NCBI GenBank assembly: GCA_018821435.1
Contig: JAHJME010000010.1
Coordinates: forward strand, 62,001 to 126,000
Direction: 5' to 3'
DNA from: Alphaproteobacteria bacterium
GTDB taxonomy: Bacteria; Pseudomonadota; Alphaproteobacteria; Caulobacterales; Caulobacteraceae
Length of the DNA: 64,000 nucleotides
Below, piece after piece: positions 38,781 to 46,620 of this stretch. Numbering within the stretch: the stretch's first letter is position 1; every line of letters begins with the position of its first letter. Below the pieces are notes generated by a model that was given only the letters and a program-made list of their open reading frames with translations, made no database searches and was not told the DNA's origin. The translations under genes and the position numbers were made by a program.

Positions 38781-38826
38781 CGCCAAGAACGCCAAGGGGC
38801 TGCAGACCGTCTTGGCGTCTTTGGCG
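38781..38826. repeat. Inverted repeat between epoxide hydrolase and threonine aldolase genes
   Basis: CGCCAAGAACGCCAAG (38781-38796) is inverted as CTTGGCGTCTTTGGCG (38811-38826) with two mismatches. This resembles a dispersed intergenic palindrome common in proteobacteria (CTTGGCGTTCTTGGCG). It may weaken read-through between the two genes. Confidence 0.6.
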
Positions 38827-38855
38827 CCTTGGTGGTTTTCTTTTTGCCCGCGGCG

Positions 38856-40007
38856 CTACCCGTGCTCCCGCGCCCAGGTGCGGACGTCGGCGACGAACAG
38901 GTCGGGCTCCTCCATCGCCGCGAAGTGGCCGCCGCTGGGGAGGTCGGTCCAGCGGACGACGTTGTAGGCGCGCTCGGCGAAGCTGCGCGGCGGGGCGGAG
39001 TAGAGAGGCTCGCCGGGGAAGTTGGCGAAGGCGGTGGGGGTTTCCAGGCGCTCGCCGGGCGCGAACGCCAGGCCGCCTTCCTCCACCAGGCCGCGATAGT
39101 ACCAGGCGCCGGAGGTGAAGCTGCCGGTCATGACGTAGATCATGATGTTGGTGAGCAGCCGGTCCTTCGGATAGGCCTCGTCCATGGACTTGGTCCTGAG
39201 GTCCGACCAGTCGTGGAACCGCTCGGCGATCCAGGCGGCCTGGCCCACGGGGTTGCCGGCGCCCATCCAGGCGATGGACTGGGGCTTGGAAACCTGGAGG
39301 CGGAAATAGGCGCCCATGACCTCCTGCGCCCCCGCCTGTTTCGTGGCCCAGGCGACCTCGGCGTCGTTGATCGGGCCGCCGTGGGGCCGGAACCCCAGCA
39401 TGTTGAGATGGATGGCCCGGGCGTGCTTGCCGTGGTCGCGGCCCAGCCAGGAGGTGACCATGGCGCCCCAGTCGCCGCCCTGGGCCAGGTAGCTGTCGTA
39501 GCCCAGCACCTGGGTCATCAGGGTGTTGAACAGCCGCGCCGTCGTGCGCTGGCCGATGGGCCGGGCGGGCTTCGAGGAGAAGCCGAAACCGGGCAGGGAC
39601 GGGATCACCAGGTCGAAGGCGTCGGCCGGATCGCCGCCGAAGCGGGATGGGAAGGCCAGCTTCTCGATCGCCTGCCAGAACTCGTAGTGCGAGCCCGGCC
39701 AGCCGTGGGTGACAATCATCGGCCGCTTGCCGCCGGCCTCGCCGATCACGTGCAGGAAGTGGATGTCGTAATCCTCGACCCGGGCCGTGAACTGCGGGAA
39801 GCGGTTGAGGTCGGCCACCGCGGCGCGCCAGTCGTAGCCTTCGGTCCAGTGCTTGCAGAGGGCCTTCAGGTACGGGCCGTCGCAGCCATAGGCCCAGCCG
39901 TCGGGGACATCGGGCGTGGGCGGCCAGGGATAGGCGCGAACCTGGTCCAGGACCGTCGCGACCTCAGCCTCGGTCCAGCTCACCTCGAAGGGTTTGATGT
40001 CGGCCAC
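38856..40007 (-). CDS. Epoxide hydrolase (EHN-type alpha/beta hydrolase)
   Basis: A 383-residue alpha/beta hydrolase that opens epoxides to diols through an aspartyl-enzyme ester. The N-terminal EHN domain, FEVSWTEAEVATVLDQVRAY and later LKALCKHWTEGYDWRAAVADLN, is that of microsomal-type and juvenile-hormone-type hydrolases. HGWPGSHYEFW (residues 101-111) forms the oxyanion hole. The nucleophile is D179 in GGDWGAMVTSWL, and the base is H361 in GGHFAAMEEP. The GTG at 40007 is chosen because VADIKPFEVSW begins the family match. It is followed by threonine aldolase and preceded by a TetR gene on the same strand. Confidence 0.9.
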   Translation of the reverse strand: MADIKPFEVSWTEAEVATVLDQVRAYPWPPTPDVPDGWAYGCDGPYLKALCKHWTEGYDWRAAVADLNRFPQFTARVEDYDIHFLHVIGEAGGKRPMIVTHGWPGSHYEFWQAIEKLAFPSRFGGDPADAFDLVIPSLPGFGFSSKPARPIGQRTTARLFNTLMTQVLGYDSYLAQGGDWGAMVTSWLGRDHGKHARAIHLNMLGFRPHGGPINDAEVAWATKQAGAQEVMGAYFRLQVSKPQSIAWMGAGNPVGQAAWIAERFHDWSDLRTKSMDEAYPKDRLLTNIMIYVMTGSFTSGAWYYRGLVEEGGLAFAPGERLETPTAFANFPGEPLYSAPPRSFAERAYNVVRWTDLPSGGHFAAMEEPDLFVADVRTWAREHG

Positions 40008-40059
40008 GTGCGTCTCCCGTCTGTTGCGCGAGACCCTCGCAGGTTTCCGCACGGGGCCG

Positions 40060-40662
40060 TCAAGCGCCGGGCTTGAGCCCTTTCGCCAGCGTCGAGCTGA
40101 GCTGGTGGTGCAACTCGCGCGCCGCGCCGGGCGGCAGCTTGCCCGCCATCTCCAGCACCACCACGCCGTGAGTGGCGGCCCAGAACATGGCGCCGATCTG
40201 CTGGGGGTCGCCGACCATCTCGCCGGCGGCGATCTGGTCCTTCACCCAGGCGGTCTGGGTCTCGTGCGCGCGGCGGCCGGCTTCCATCAGCTCGGGATGC
40301 TGCTCGTCGCCCATCGGCTGGTTCAGATCGAACATCAGCTTGTAGGTGTGGGGATGCTCGAACGCGAAGCGGACGTAAGCGTCGCCCACCGCCGCCGCCT
40401 TGGCCCGGGCGCTCTTCGCGCTGCTCCGCGCCGCCTCCAGGGTTTCGGCGAACTGGTTGAAGCCGTTGGTGCGGACGGCGGCCAGGATGTCGTCCTTGTC
40501 CTGGAAGTAGCGGTAGGGGGTCATGGGCGAGACGCCCAGTTCTGCGGCCAGCTGGCGCATGGTCACCGCGTCGGGTCCCTTCTCCGCGAACAGCCGCTCG
40601 GCGGCGGCGCAAAGTCGGTCGCGGAAGTCGGCGACGTCGGTCTCGGTCAGGACGCGGGGCAT
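40060..40662 (-). CDS. TetR-family regulator
   Basis: A 200-residue regulator from an ATG at 40662. The DNA-binding domain reads RLCAAAERLFAEKGPDAVTM then RQLAAELGVSPMTPYRYFQ and KDDILAAV. The C-terminal domain with MFWAATHGVVVLEMAGKLPPG resembles the TetR_C_33/WHG group often tied to lipid or aromatic degradation. It is divergent from the carotenoid oxygenase-DUF2855 operon, with a palindrome TTAC-AAC-GTAA between them, and is followed on its own strand by the epoxide hydrolase 52 bases away. It may thus control both directions. Confidence 0.9.
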   Translation of the reverse strand: MPRVLTETDVADFRDRLCAAAERLFAEKGPDAVTMRQLAAELGVSPMTPYRYFQDKDDILAAVRTNGFNQFAETLEAARSSAKSARAKAAAVGDAYVRFAFEHPHTYKLMFDLNQPMGDEQHPELMEAGRRAHETQTAWVKDQIAAGEMVGDPQQIGAMFWAATHGVVVLEMAGKLPPGAARELHHQLSSTLAKGLKPGA

Positions 40663-40717
40663 TCGACTCGACTGCTGAAGAAAAGGCTTGCCAAGGGGTA
40701 CGGCCTCCAGCATAAAT

Positions 40718-40728
40718 TTACAACGTAA
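40718..40728. promoter_or_regulatory. Candidate TetR operator
   Basis: TTAC-AAC-GTAA at 40718-40728 lies in an AT-rich block (ATAAATTTACAACGTAAGTT) between the divergent TetR and carotenoid oxygenase genes. This ACTTACGTTGTAA-like form recurs as the target of TetR proteins for lipid and aromatic metabolism. The carotenoid oxygenase ATG is 30 bases further on. Confidence 0.6.
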
Positions 40729-40758
40729 GTTAAGCAAGAGCTATCGGAGGACGCGACC

Positions 40759-42153
40759 ATGGACGGCGACGTGCGCATCAATCCGTATCTGGCGGGCAAC
40801 TTCGCCCCGATCCGGTCGGAAGACGACTTCGATCTGAAGGTGACGGGGGAGATCCCGGCCGGGTTGCGCGGGGCGCTGTTCCGGATCGGTCCGAACCCGC
40901 AGTTCGAGCCTCGCGACGCCAACCACCACTGGTTCGGCGGCGACGGTATGGTCCACGGCTTCTACGTGGCCGACGGCAAGGTCAGCTATCGCAACCGCTA
41001 TGTCCGCACGCCCAAGTGGGAGCTGGAGCACGAGCACGGCCGCGCCCTGTTCGGTTCCATGGGCAACCCGATGACCACCGACCCGCTGGCCATGGGCAAC
41101 GAGGGCGGCGTGGCCAACACCAACATCGTCTGGCACGCCGGCAAGCTGCTGGCGCTGGAAGAGGCGCACCATCCTTTCGCGATGGACCCGAAGACCCTGG
41201 AGTCGAAGGGTTACGACCGCGAGTTCCAGGGCCGGGTCACCGCCCACCCGAAGATCGACCCCAAGACCGGCGAGATGTTCTGGTTCGCCTATGGCGTGGG
41301 CCAGATGCCGCTGTCGGCGGGCATGAGCTATGGGGTCACCGCGGCCGATGGCTCGCTGGTGCGCCGCCAGGACTTCCAGGCGCCGTTCTCCTGCATGGTC
41401 CACGACTTCATGGTCACGCAGAACCACGTGCTGTTCCCGATCCTGCCGCTGACCGGCAGCCTGGAGCGGGCGATGACCGGCAAGCCGCCGTTCGCCTGGG
41501 AGCCCGAGAAAGGCAGCCACGTGGGCGTCATGCGCCGCGACGGCGATGTCGAGTCGATCCGCTGGTTCAACACCGAGGCCTGCTACGTCTTCCACCCGCT
41601 GAACTCGTGGGACGACGGCGACAAGATCCATTGCGACGTGATGCGCTACAACGTGGCGCCGCTGTTCCCCTGGGCCGACGGGCGGCCGGGCGACCGGGCC
41701 GCGGCGCAACTGGTCCGCTGGACGTTCGACCTGGCCTCCAACTCGGATGCGATCCAGACGACCGTGCTGGACGACCTGGATGGCGAGTTCCCGCGCGTCG
41801 ACCCGCGGGTCGAGACGCTGCAGCACCGGCACGCCTGGTACGCGGCCGACCCGACGGCGGCCAAGACCATCCGCCAGAACGCCATCGCCCACCTGGACCT
41901 GCAGACCGGCAAACGGCAGGTCTATGAACTGACCGGCGGCGACGCGACGTCCGAGCCGGTGTTCGTGCCGCGTTCGGCGGAGGCGGCCGAGGGCGACGGC
42001 TGGCTGACGGCTGTGGTCTACCGCGCCGGCGAGGATCGTTCGGACTTCCTGGTCTTCGAGGCGCAGGATATCGCCAAGGGACCGATCGCCACCGCCGAGA
42101 TGCCGCGCCGGATGCCGTTCGGCTTCCACGGCAACTGGGCGCCCATCGACTAG
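40759..42153 (+). CDS. Carotenoid/stilbenoid cleavage oxygenase
   Basis: A 464-residue member of the carotenoid oxygenase family, seven-bladed propeller enzymes with a four-histidine Fe(II) site that split a carbon-carbon double bond with O2 into two aldehydes. The histidines are visible: H163 (RVTAHPKIDP), H215 (CMVHDFMVT), H279 (CYVFHPLNS) and H457 (GFHGNW). The N-terminal GLRGALFRIGPNPQFEP and HHWFGGDGMVHGFYV are typical. Members cleave carotenoids or lignin-derived stilbenes. It leads an operon with DUF2855, 11 bases after its stop, and is divergent from a TetR gene. The nearby monooxygenases favour a phenolic substrate, but this is inference. Confidence 0.92.
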   Translation: MDGDVRINPYLAGNFAPIRSEDDFDLKVTGEIPAGLRGALFRIGPNPQFEPRDANHHWFGGDGMVHGFYVADGKVSYRNRYVRTPKWELEHEHGRALFGSMGNPMTTDPLAMGNEGGVANTNIVWHAGKLLALEEAHHPFAMDPKTLESKGYDREFQGRVTAHPKIDPKTGEMFWFAYGVGQMPLSAGMSYGVTAADGSLVRRQDFQAPFSCMVHDFMVTQNHVLFPILPLTGSLERAMTGKPPFAWEPEKGSHVGVMRRDGDVESIRWFNTEACYVFHPLNSWDDGDKIHCDVMRYNVAPLFPWADGRPGDRAAAQLVRWTFDLASNSDAIQTTVLDDLDGEFPRVDPRVETLQHRHAWYAADPTAAKTIRQNAIAHLDLQTGKRQVYELTGGDATSEPVFVPRSAEAAEGDGWLTAVVYRAGEDRSDFLVFEAQDIAKGPIATAEMPRRMPFGFHGNWAPID

Positions 42154-42164
42154 GAGCTATCTGA

Positions 42165-43211
42165 ATGACCGGCTGGGACCTCCTCGTCGACCGCGGCGAC
42201 CTTCGCAAGACCACCTTCGCCGCGACCGACCCGGAGATCCCGCTGGCCGACGGCGAGGCGCTGTTGGCGGTGGAAAGCTTCGCCCTGACCGCCAACAACG
42301 TCACCTACGGCGCCGTGGGCGACCAGATCGGCTACTGGAAGTTCTTCCCGGCGCCCGAGGGCCAGGGGCGGATCCCGGTGTGGGGCTATGCGCGGGTGGT
42401 GCGCTCGGCGTCGCCCGAGGCGCCGGAAGGGCTGCGGCTGTTCGGCTATTGGCCGATGTCCAGCCACACGGTGGCGCGGCTGTCGAAGCGCCCGTCCGGC
42501 TATGTCGAGGTGTCGGCGCACCGGGCCGAGCTGCCGCCCACCTACAACGCCTATCAGGTCGCCGCGCCGGCGGCGGACGACGACTGGCGCTCGCTGCTGC
42601 GGCCGCTGTTCATGACCAGCTTCCTGCTGGACGACCAGGTCGCCGAGGCGGCGCCGAAGACGCTGGTGCTCTCCAGCGCCTCCAGCAAGACGGCGATGGG
42701 GCTGGCGTGGCTGGCGCGAAAGCGGGGGATCAAGGTCATCGGCCTCACGTCGCCGGCGCACGTCGCGCTGCTCGAGCGCCTGGGCCTCTACGATGCGGTC
42801 GCGGCCTATGAGGCCATCCGCGCGCTGACGCCGTCCGGCCCGGCGGCCTATGTGGATTTCGCCGGCCGCAGCGCGGTGACCCGGGACGTGCACGAGACCT
42901 TCGGCGAGGCGCTGAAGACCAGCACCGTCGTGGGGGTCACGCACTGGGACGCCATGGGCGGTCCGCCGCCGTCGGTCGGCCCGACGCCGGTGTTCTTCTT
43001 CGCGCCGGATCGTATCCGCCAGCTGATGAAGGACTGGGGTCCGCGCGAGCTGGAGAGCCGTTTCGCGACGGCGCTGAAAGACTTCATCGCCGGCAACGGC
43101 TGGCTGACGCTGAAGCAGCATGTGGGGCCGGAAGCGCTGCAGGCGATCTACGGAGATGTGGTGGCCGGCAAGGTGAAGCCGGACGAGGGGCACATCGTGC
43201 GGCCGGCTTAA
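42165..43211 (+). CDS. DUF2855 family protein (MDR-like)
   Basis: A 348-residue protein of the DUF2855 group. The N-terminal AVESFALTANNVTYGAVGDQ resembles the GroES-like part of medium-chain dehydrogenases, and TLVLSSASSKTAMGLAWLAR then IKVIGLTSPAHVALLERLG at about residues 165-205 resembles the nucleotide-binding half with an altered glycine motif. No zinc-binding cysteines are seen, so an NAD(P)H-dependent quinone- or enone-type reductase without zinc is the best guess. Catalysis is unproven. It is coupled to the carotenoid oxygenase and may reduce its aldehyde or enone product. Confidence 0.85.
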   Translation: MTGWDLLVDRGDLRKTTFAATDPEIPLADGEALLAVESFALTANNVTYGAVGDQIGYWKFFPAPEGQGRIPVWGYARVVRSASPEAPEGLRLFGYWPMSSHTVARLSKRPSGYVEVSAHRAELPPTYNAYQVAAPAADDDWRSLLRPLFMTSFLLDDQVAEAAPKTLVLSSASSKTAMGLAWLARKRGIKVIGLTSPAHVALLERLGLYDAVAAYEAIRALTPSGPAAYVDFAGRSAVTRDVHETFGEALKTSTVVGVTHWDAMGGPPPSVGPTPVFFFAPDRIRQLMKDWGPRELESRFATALKDFIAGNGWLTLKQHVGPEALQAIYGDVVAGKVKPDEGHIVRPA

Positions 43212-43216
43212 CACCC

Positions 43217-43244
43217 ACTCATCCCCGCGAATGCGAGGATGAGT
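43217..43244. repeat. Palindromic hairpin between convergent genes
   Basis: ACTCATCC (43217-43224) and GGATGAGT (43237-43244) pair, with CGC-GAAT-GCG inside. It falls between the DUF2855 stop and the stop of the convergent hydrolase. The CTCATCC/GGATGAG core recurs at 30614 and 62675. Confidence 0.65.
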
Positions 43245-43252
43245 CGCAAGCG

Positions 43253-44752
43253 TTAGCTCGAGAATTCCACCGTTTGCAGCGACTCCGGCGTGGTCGGCGC
43301 GAGGGTTACACGCACCTTCAACGTCCCCCGCTCGCACGGATAGCTCAGCACGCCGGACATGGCGTTGTCGGCGACGATCGGGTCGGCGGCGCGGCAGGCG
43401 CCCAGCTTGGCCTTCAGGGCGGCGATCTCGGCGTTGCGGCGCGGGGCGTCGCGGTCCAGCAGGACGTTCATCGCGAGGGCCTCGCGGACGGCCAGGACGT
43501 CGCCGGCGGCGTACATGCGCTGCACCGTCGCGGCCATGGCTTGCATCGCGGCGCTGGGCGGCGTGGCTCGTACGGGGAATGCGCCTGAACTCACCAGCTT
43601 GATCGCGGCGTCGCGAACCACCAGCGACACCGGCGCATAGGTCAGGTTGGAGAAGGCGAAGACGCCAACGCCGCGCTCGGGCAGCATCAACACGTTGGAG
43701 CCGTAGCCCGGCAGGCCGCCCGAGTGGGTGAAGTGCGGGCCCAGCACGCAGTCGGCGTAGGCGATGGTCCCCATGCCGTAGGTCCGTGCGCGGTCGCAGC
43801 CGGTGGGATCGGCACGGTCGGTTCGGCTGACGACGCTGGCGAAGTTCTGGCCGCGCACGATCTCGCGGATGCTGGAGCGCTTGAGGATGCCGTCCTCGGG
43901 CCCGTCGCGGGGCGGCCAAGCGGCCAGCTCCCAGGCCATGTAGCGGGCGTAGTCGTTGGCGGTGGTCATCAGGCCGCCCATGGCCCCGAAGGCGCCTGGA
44001 CCCAGGGTCGGCTCCTCCACCCATTTGGCGTCCTGCCAGCGGTAGCCGAGCGCCAGCCGGCCCTTGGGCGCCTGGGCGAGGTCGTAGCCGGTCGAGGCCA
44101 TGCCCAGCGGCTTCAGGAACGCGCCGTCGATGTAGTCGGCGTAGTTTTTGCCCGACGTGTTGGTCACCGTCCGGCCGACCAGGGCGTAGCCGAAGTTGGA
44201 GTATTCGAACGCCATGCCGGGTGCGCGGGAGAACGGCACTCCGGCGGCGACGAAGGCCGTGAAGTCCGCCTCGCGCATCGGCAGCTGGCGGTCGCCCCAG
44301 GGGTCGTCGGTGACGAAGCCGGCCGAATGGGTCAGCAGGTCGCGCACCGTGATCTTCGGGCTGTCGGTGGTGGGGTACTTGAGGCCCTTGAGCTCGGGGA
44401 TCACCGTCTCCGCCGGGGCGTCGAACGCCAGCTTGCCCTCGTCGCGGAGCTTGAGGGCGGCCAGCGCCGTGAAGTTCTTCGACATCGAGGCGATGCGGAA
44501 GACGGTGTCGGCGGTGACCGGCGTCTTGGTGGCCGTGTCCTGGATACCGAAGGTGCGGACGTAGGCGAGCTTGCCGTCCACGACGACGCCATAGACCAGG
44601 CCCGGCGCATGGCGCTCGGCCATATAGGTGGCGAACAGCGGGTCGATGGCGGCGAAGGCCTGCTTCTGGGTCTGGGTTTGCCCCATCGCCGGCGTGGCCA
44701 GGCTGGCGGCCAGCGCCAGCGCCGCCAGTCGTTTCAACGGACCCATGGCCAT
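43253..44752 (-). CDS. Exported serine hydrolase (class C beta-lactamase family)
   Basis: A 499-residue periplasmic protein with a signal peptide (LKRLAALALAASLATPAMG). It has the penicillin-binding fold triad: S89-x-x-K92 in IASMSKNFTAL, Y184-S-N in FEYSNFGYALVG, and HSG in HFTHSGGLPGYGS. Members range from beta-lactamases and DD-peptidases to esterases for plant or microbial metabolites. The extra C-terminal 120 residues are a mixed domain. It is third in an operon after the flavin monooxygenase and DUF3237 genes, starting five bases after the latter, so an esterase or lactonase role in the same pathway is likelier than resistance. Confidence 0.85.
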   Translation of the reverse strand: MAMGPLKRLAALALAASLATPAMGQTQTQKQAFAAIDPLFATYMAERHAPGLVYGVVVDGKLAYVRTFGIQDTATKTPVTADTVFRIASMSKNFTALAALKLRDEGKLAFDAPAETVIPELKGLKYPTTDSPKITVRDLLTHSAGFVTDDPWGDRQLPMREADFTAFVAAGVPFSRAPGMAFEYSNFGYALVGRTVTNTSGKNYADYIDGAFLKPLGMASTGYDLAQAPKGRLALGYRWQDAKWVEEPTLGPGAFGAMGGLMTTANDYARYMAWELAAWPPRDGPEDGILKRSSIREIVRGQNFASVVSRTDRADPTGCDRARTYGMGTIAYADCVLGPHFTHSGGLPGYGSNVLMLPERGVGVFAFSNLTYAPVSLVVRDAAIKLVSSGAFPVRATPPSAAMQAMAATVQRMYAAGDVLAVREALAMNVLLDRDAPRRNAEIAALKAKLGACRAADPIVADNAMSGVLSYPCERGTLKVRVTLAPTTPESLQTVEFSS

Positions 44753-44757
44753 TCCCC

Positions 44758-45210
44758 TTACAGAACCCGGAAGACTTCGAGCCGCACCCCGGCCGGCGCC
44801 CGGGCGCCGCGCGCCACATAGAGCTGGCGGTTGAGGTGGGCGTATTTGGCCGCGCCGGTGCGGAAGCGCATGGCGGTGCGGAAATAGTATTGGTCCGGGC
44901 TGAGGCTCTCGCCGCGCGCCAGGGCCTCCAGCACCTCGGGCGCACCGGCGCGCAGGCCGTCGGAGTTCACCTCGATCCGGGCGCCGTCCTCGGTCTCCAG
45001 GATGTAGTGGGCCGACAGCTCGATGGTCCCGTCGGGCAGGACGAACTGCCAGTCGGCGCCGTCGCCCAGGATGCGGCCGGCGATCTCTCCGGTGAAAGTC
45101 CCGCCGGTGATCGGGATCATCCGGCGCGCGCCCTGGCCGGCGTCGCCCAGGCTGACCGGCTTGCCGATGCTGCACTCGAAGATCAGGAACGGGGTGGTCT
45201 CGGTGGTCAT
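44758..45210 (-). CDS. DUF3237 domain protein
   Basis: A 150-residue cytoplasmic beta-rich protein of the DUF3237 family. Family marks are RRMIPITGGTFTGEIAGRIL near residue 30, GADWQFVLPDGTIELSAHYI near 52 and YYFRTAMRFRTGAAKYAHLN near 108. The ATG at 45210 overlaps the monooxygenase stop (ATGA), which decides the start over an earlier in-frame ATG at 45219. Function is unknown. Members are often found beside oxygenases for aromatic or steroid-like compounds, as here. Confidence 0.9.
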   Translation of the reverse strand: MTTETTPFLIFECSIGKPVSLGDAGQGARRMIPITGGTFTGEIAGRILGDGADWQFVLPDGTIELSAHYILETEDGARIEVNSDGLRAGAPEVLEALARGESLSPDQYYFRTAMRFRTGAAKYAHLNRQLYVARGARAPAGVRLEVFRVL

Positions 45211-46457
45211 GCGGGCCATCCGGGGGTGAGGGAGGCGCGCGCGTTCAGCGCCTCGCGGTCGAAGCCGGCCACCTGCTTGTAGCCGTCGGCCACGGCCTCC
45301 AGCTCGGCGCGCGGGATGATGTCGGTGACATCGGCGAAGCCGGCGGGCGCGCGGTCCTCGGCCAGCTGCATCACCCGCTCCGGACCCTCGCCCCGGTTGG
45401 CCAGAACCAGGCGCGAGGTCGGCGGCCGGCGCTCGGCCTCATAGGCCTGCAGGCCCGTGTCGATGTCGGGTTGGGTGGCGAGCTGGAAGGCCAGGGTGCG
45501 GGCGTCCAGGATGGCTTGCGAGGCCCCGTTGGAGCCGATCGGATACATGGCGTGGGCGGCGTCGCCCAGCAGGGTCATCCGGCCGAAGGTCCAGCGGTCG
45601 ACGGGGTCGCGGTCGACCATCGGGTATTCCAGGACCTGGGCCGCCCCGGCGATCACGGCGGGGGCGTCCAGCCAGCCGAAATCCCAGCTCTCGAACTGCG
45701 GAAGGAAATCGGCGAGGCGGCCCGGCCGGTTCCAGTCCTCGCGCCGCCACTCGGTCTCGTCCGGGAAGCGTAGCTCGGCGATCCAGTTGACCAGGGACCG
45801 GCCCCGCGCGGCGGCGGCGGGGTCGATGGGGTAGCAGACGAACTTCTGCTGGGCGTGGCCGGCCATCACCATGGTCGCGCCGCCTAGGTAGGGCGGGGCC
45901 TCGGTCACCCCGCGCCAGAGCACCCGGCGGTTCCAGATCGGCGGGCCCTCGTCGGGGTAGGCCTGGGCGCGCAGGGCGGAATGGATGCCGTCGGCGGCCA
46001 CGACCACGTCGCCCCGCGCCTGCGCGCCGTCCTGGAAGCGGACCGTGGCGCCGTCCGTGTCGGTGGCGAACCCACGCGCCGGGCGGCCCAGCCGCACCGC
46101 GTCCGGCCCCAGCCGCTCCCGCACGGCCGCCAGCAGCAGCATCTGCAGCGTGCCTCGGTTGATCGAATACTGCGGCCAGTGGTAGCCGGCGGCCAGCCCG
46201 CGTGGCTCGCGCCAGATCTCCTGGCCGTGGCGGTTGGCGTAGACCAGGGCCTGGGTGGCGATGGCGACCTCGGCGATGCGGTCGGCGAGTCCCAGCTCGG
46301 TCAGTTCGCGCACGGCGTGTGGCAGCAGGTTGATGCCGACGCCCAGCGGACGCAACGCCTGGACCGCCTCGTGGACCTCGACCTGGACGCCCGCCGCATG
46401 CAGGCTCAGCGCCGCGGTGAGGCCCCCGATTCCGGCTCCGACGATGACGACGCGCAT
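45207..46457 (-). CDS. FAD-dependent monooxygenase, PhzS-like
   Basis: A 416-residue class A flavoprotein hydroxylase. It has the FAD motif VVIVGAGIGGLTAALSLHAA at the start, DG in VVAADGIHSALRAQAY near residue 150 and the second FAD motif MTLLGDAAHAMYPIGSNGAS near 305. Several stretches match the phenazine enzyme PhzS from Pseudomonas closely from memory: RPLGVGINLLPHAV, YSINRGTLQMLLLAAVRERL and YPMVDRDPVDRW. PhzS hydroxylates and decarboxylates 5-methylphenazine-1-carboxylate to pyocyanin, but no phenazine genes are present here. The native substrate is probably another aromatic acid. It leads the operon with DUF3237 and the serine hydrolase. Confidence 0.88.
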   Translation of the reverse strand: MRVVIVGAGIGGLTAALSLHAAGVQVEVHEAVQALRPLGVGINLLPHAVRELTELGLADRIAEVAIATQALVYANRHGQEIWREPRGLAAGYHWPQYSINRGTLQMLLLAAVRERLGPDAVRLGRPARGFATDTDGATVRFQDGAQARGDVVVAADGIHSALRAQAYPDEGPPIWNRRVLWRGVTEAPPYLGGATMVMAGHAQQKFVCYPIDPAAAARGRSLVNWIAELRFPDETEWRREDWNRPGRLADFLPQFESWDFGWLDAPAVIAGAAQVLEYPMVDRDPVDRWTFGRMTLLGDAAHAMYPIGSNGASQAILDARTLAFQLATQPDIDTGLQAYEAERRPPTSRLVLANRGEGPERVMQLAEDRAPAGFADVTDIIPRAELEAVADGYKQVAGFDREALNARASLTPGWPA

Positions 46458-46620
46458 GCCGGATGCGACCTGTACCTGGACGGCAAGTCAAGGCGGCCCA
46501 CCTGCATTTGCAGCGCACGGGTGTTGCAGAAGATTCGTATAAACTTGTTTCATAGATACTGGACTCATTAGCCGCTCCAAGGCACAGCTTGCCGCATCAG
46601 GGGGAGTTCAGGAGACCAGT

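Noticed and set aside
42150-44945. Minus-strand frame of 931 codons spanning DUF2855 and the serine hydrolase
   Set aside because: Its reading over 43253-44752 is out of frame with the hydrolase triad, and it runs antisense to DUF2855.
45207-46457. Evidence of a phenazine biosynthesis locus from the PhzS-like gene
   Set aside because: No phzA-G or phzM homologue is in the window, so only an isolated PhzS-like enzyme can be claimed.
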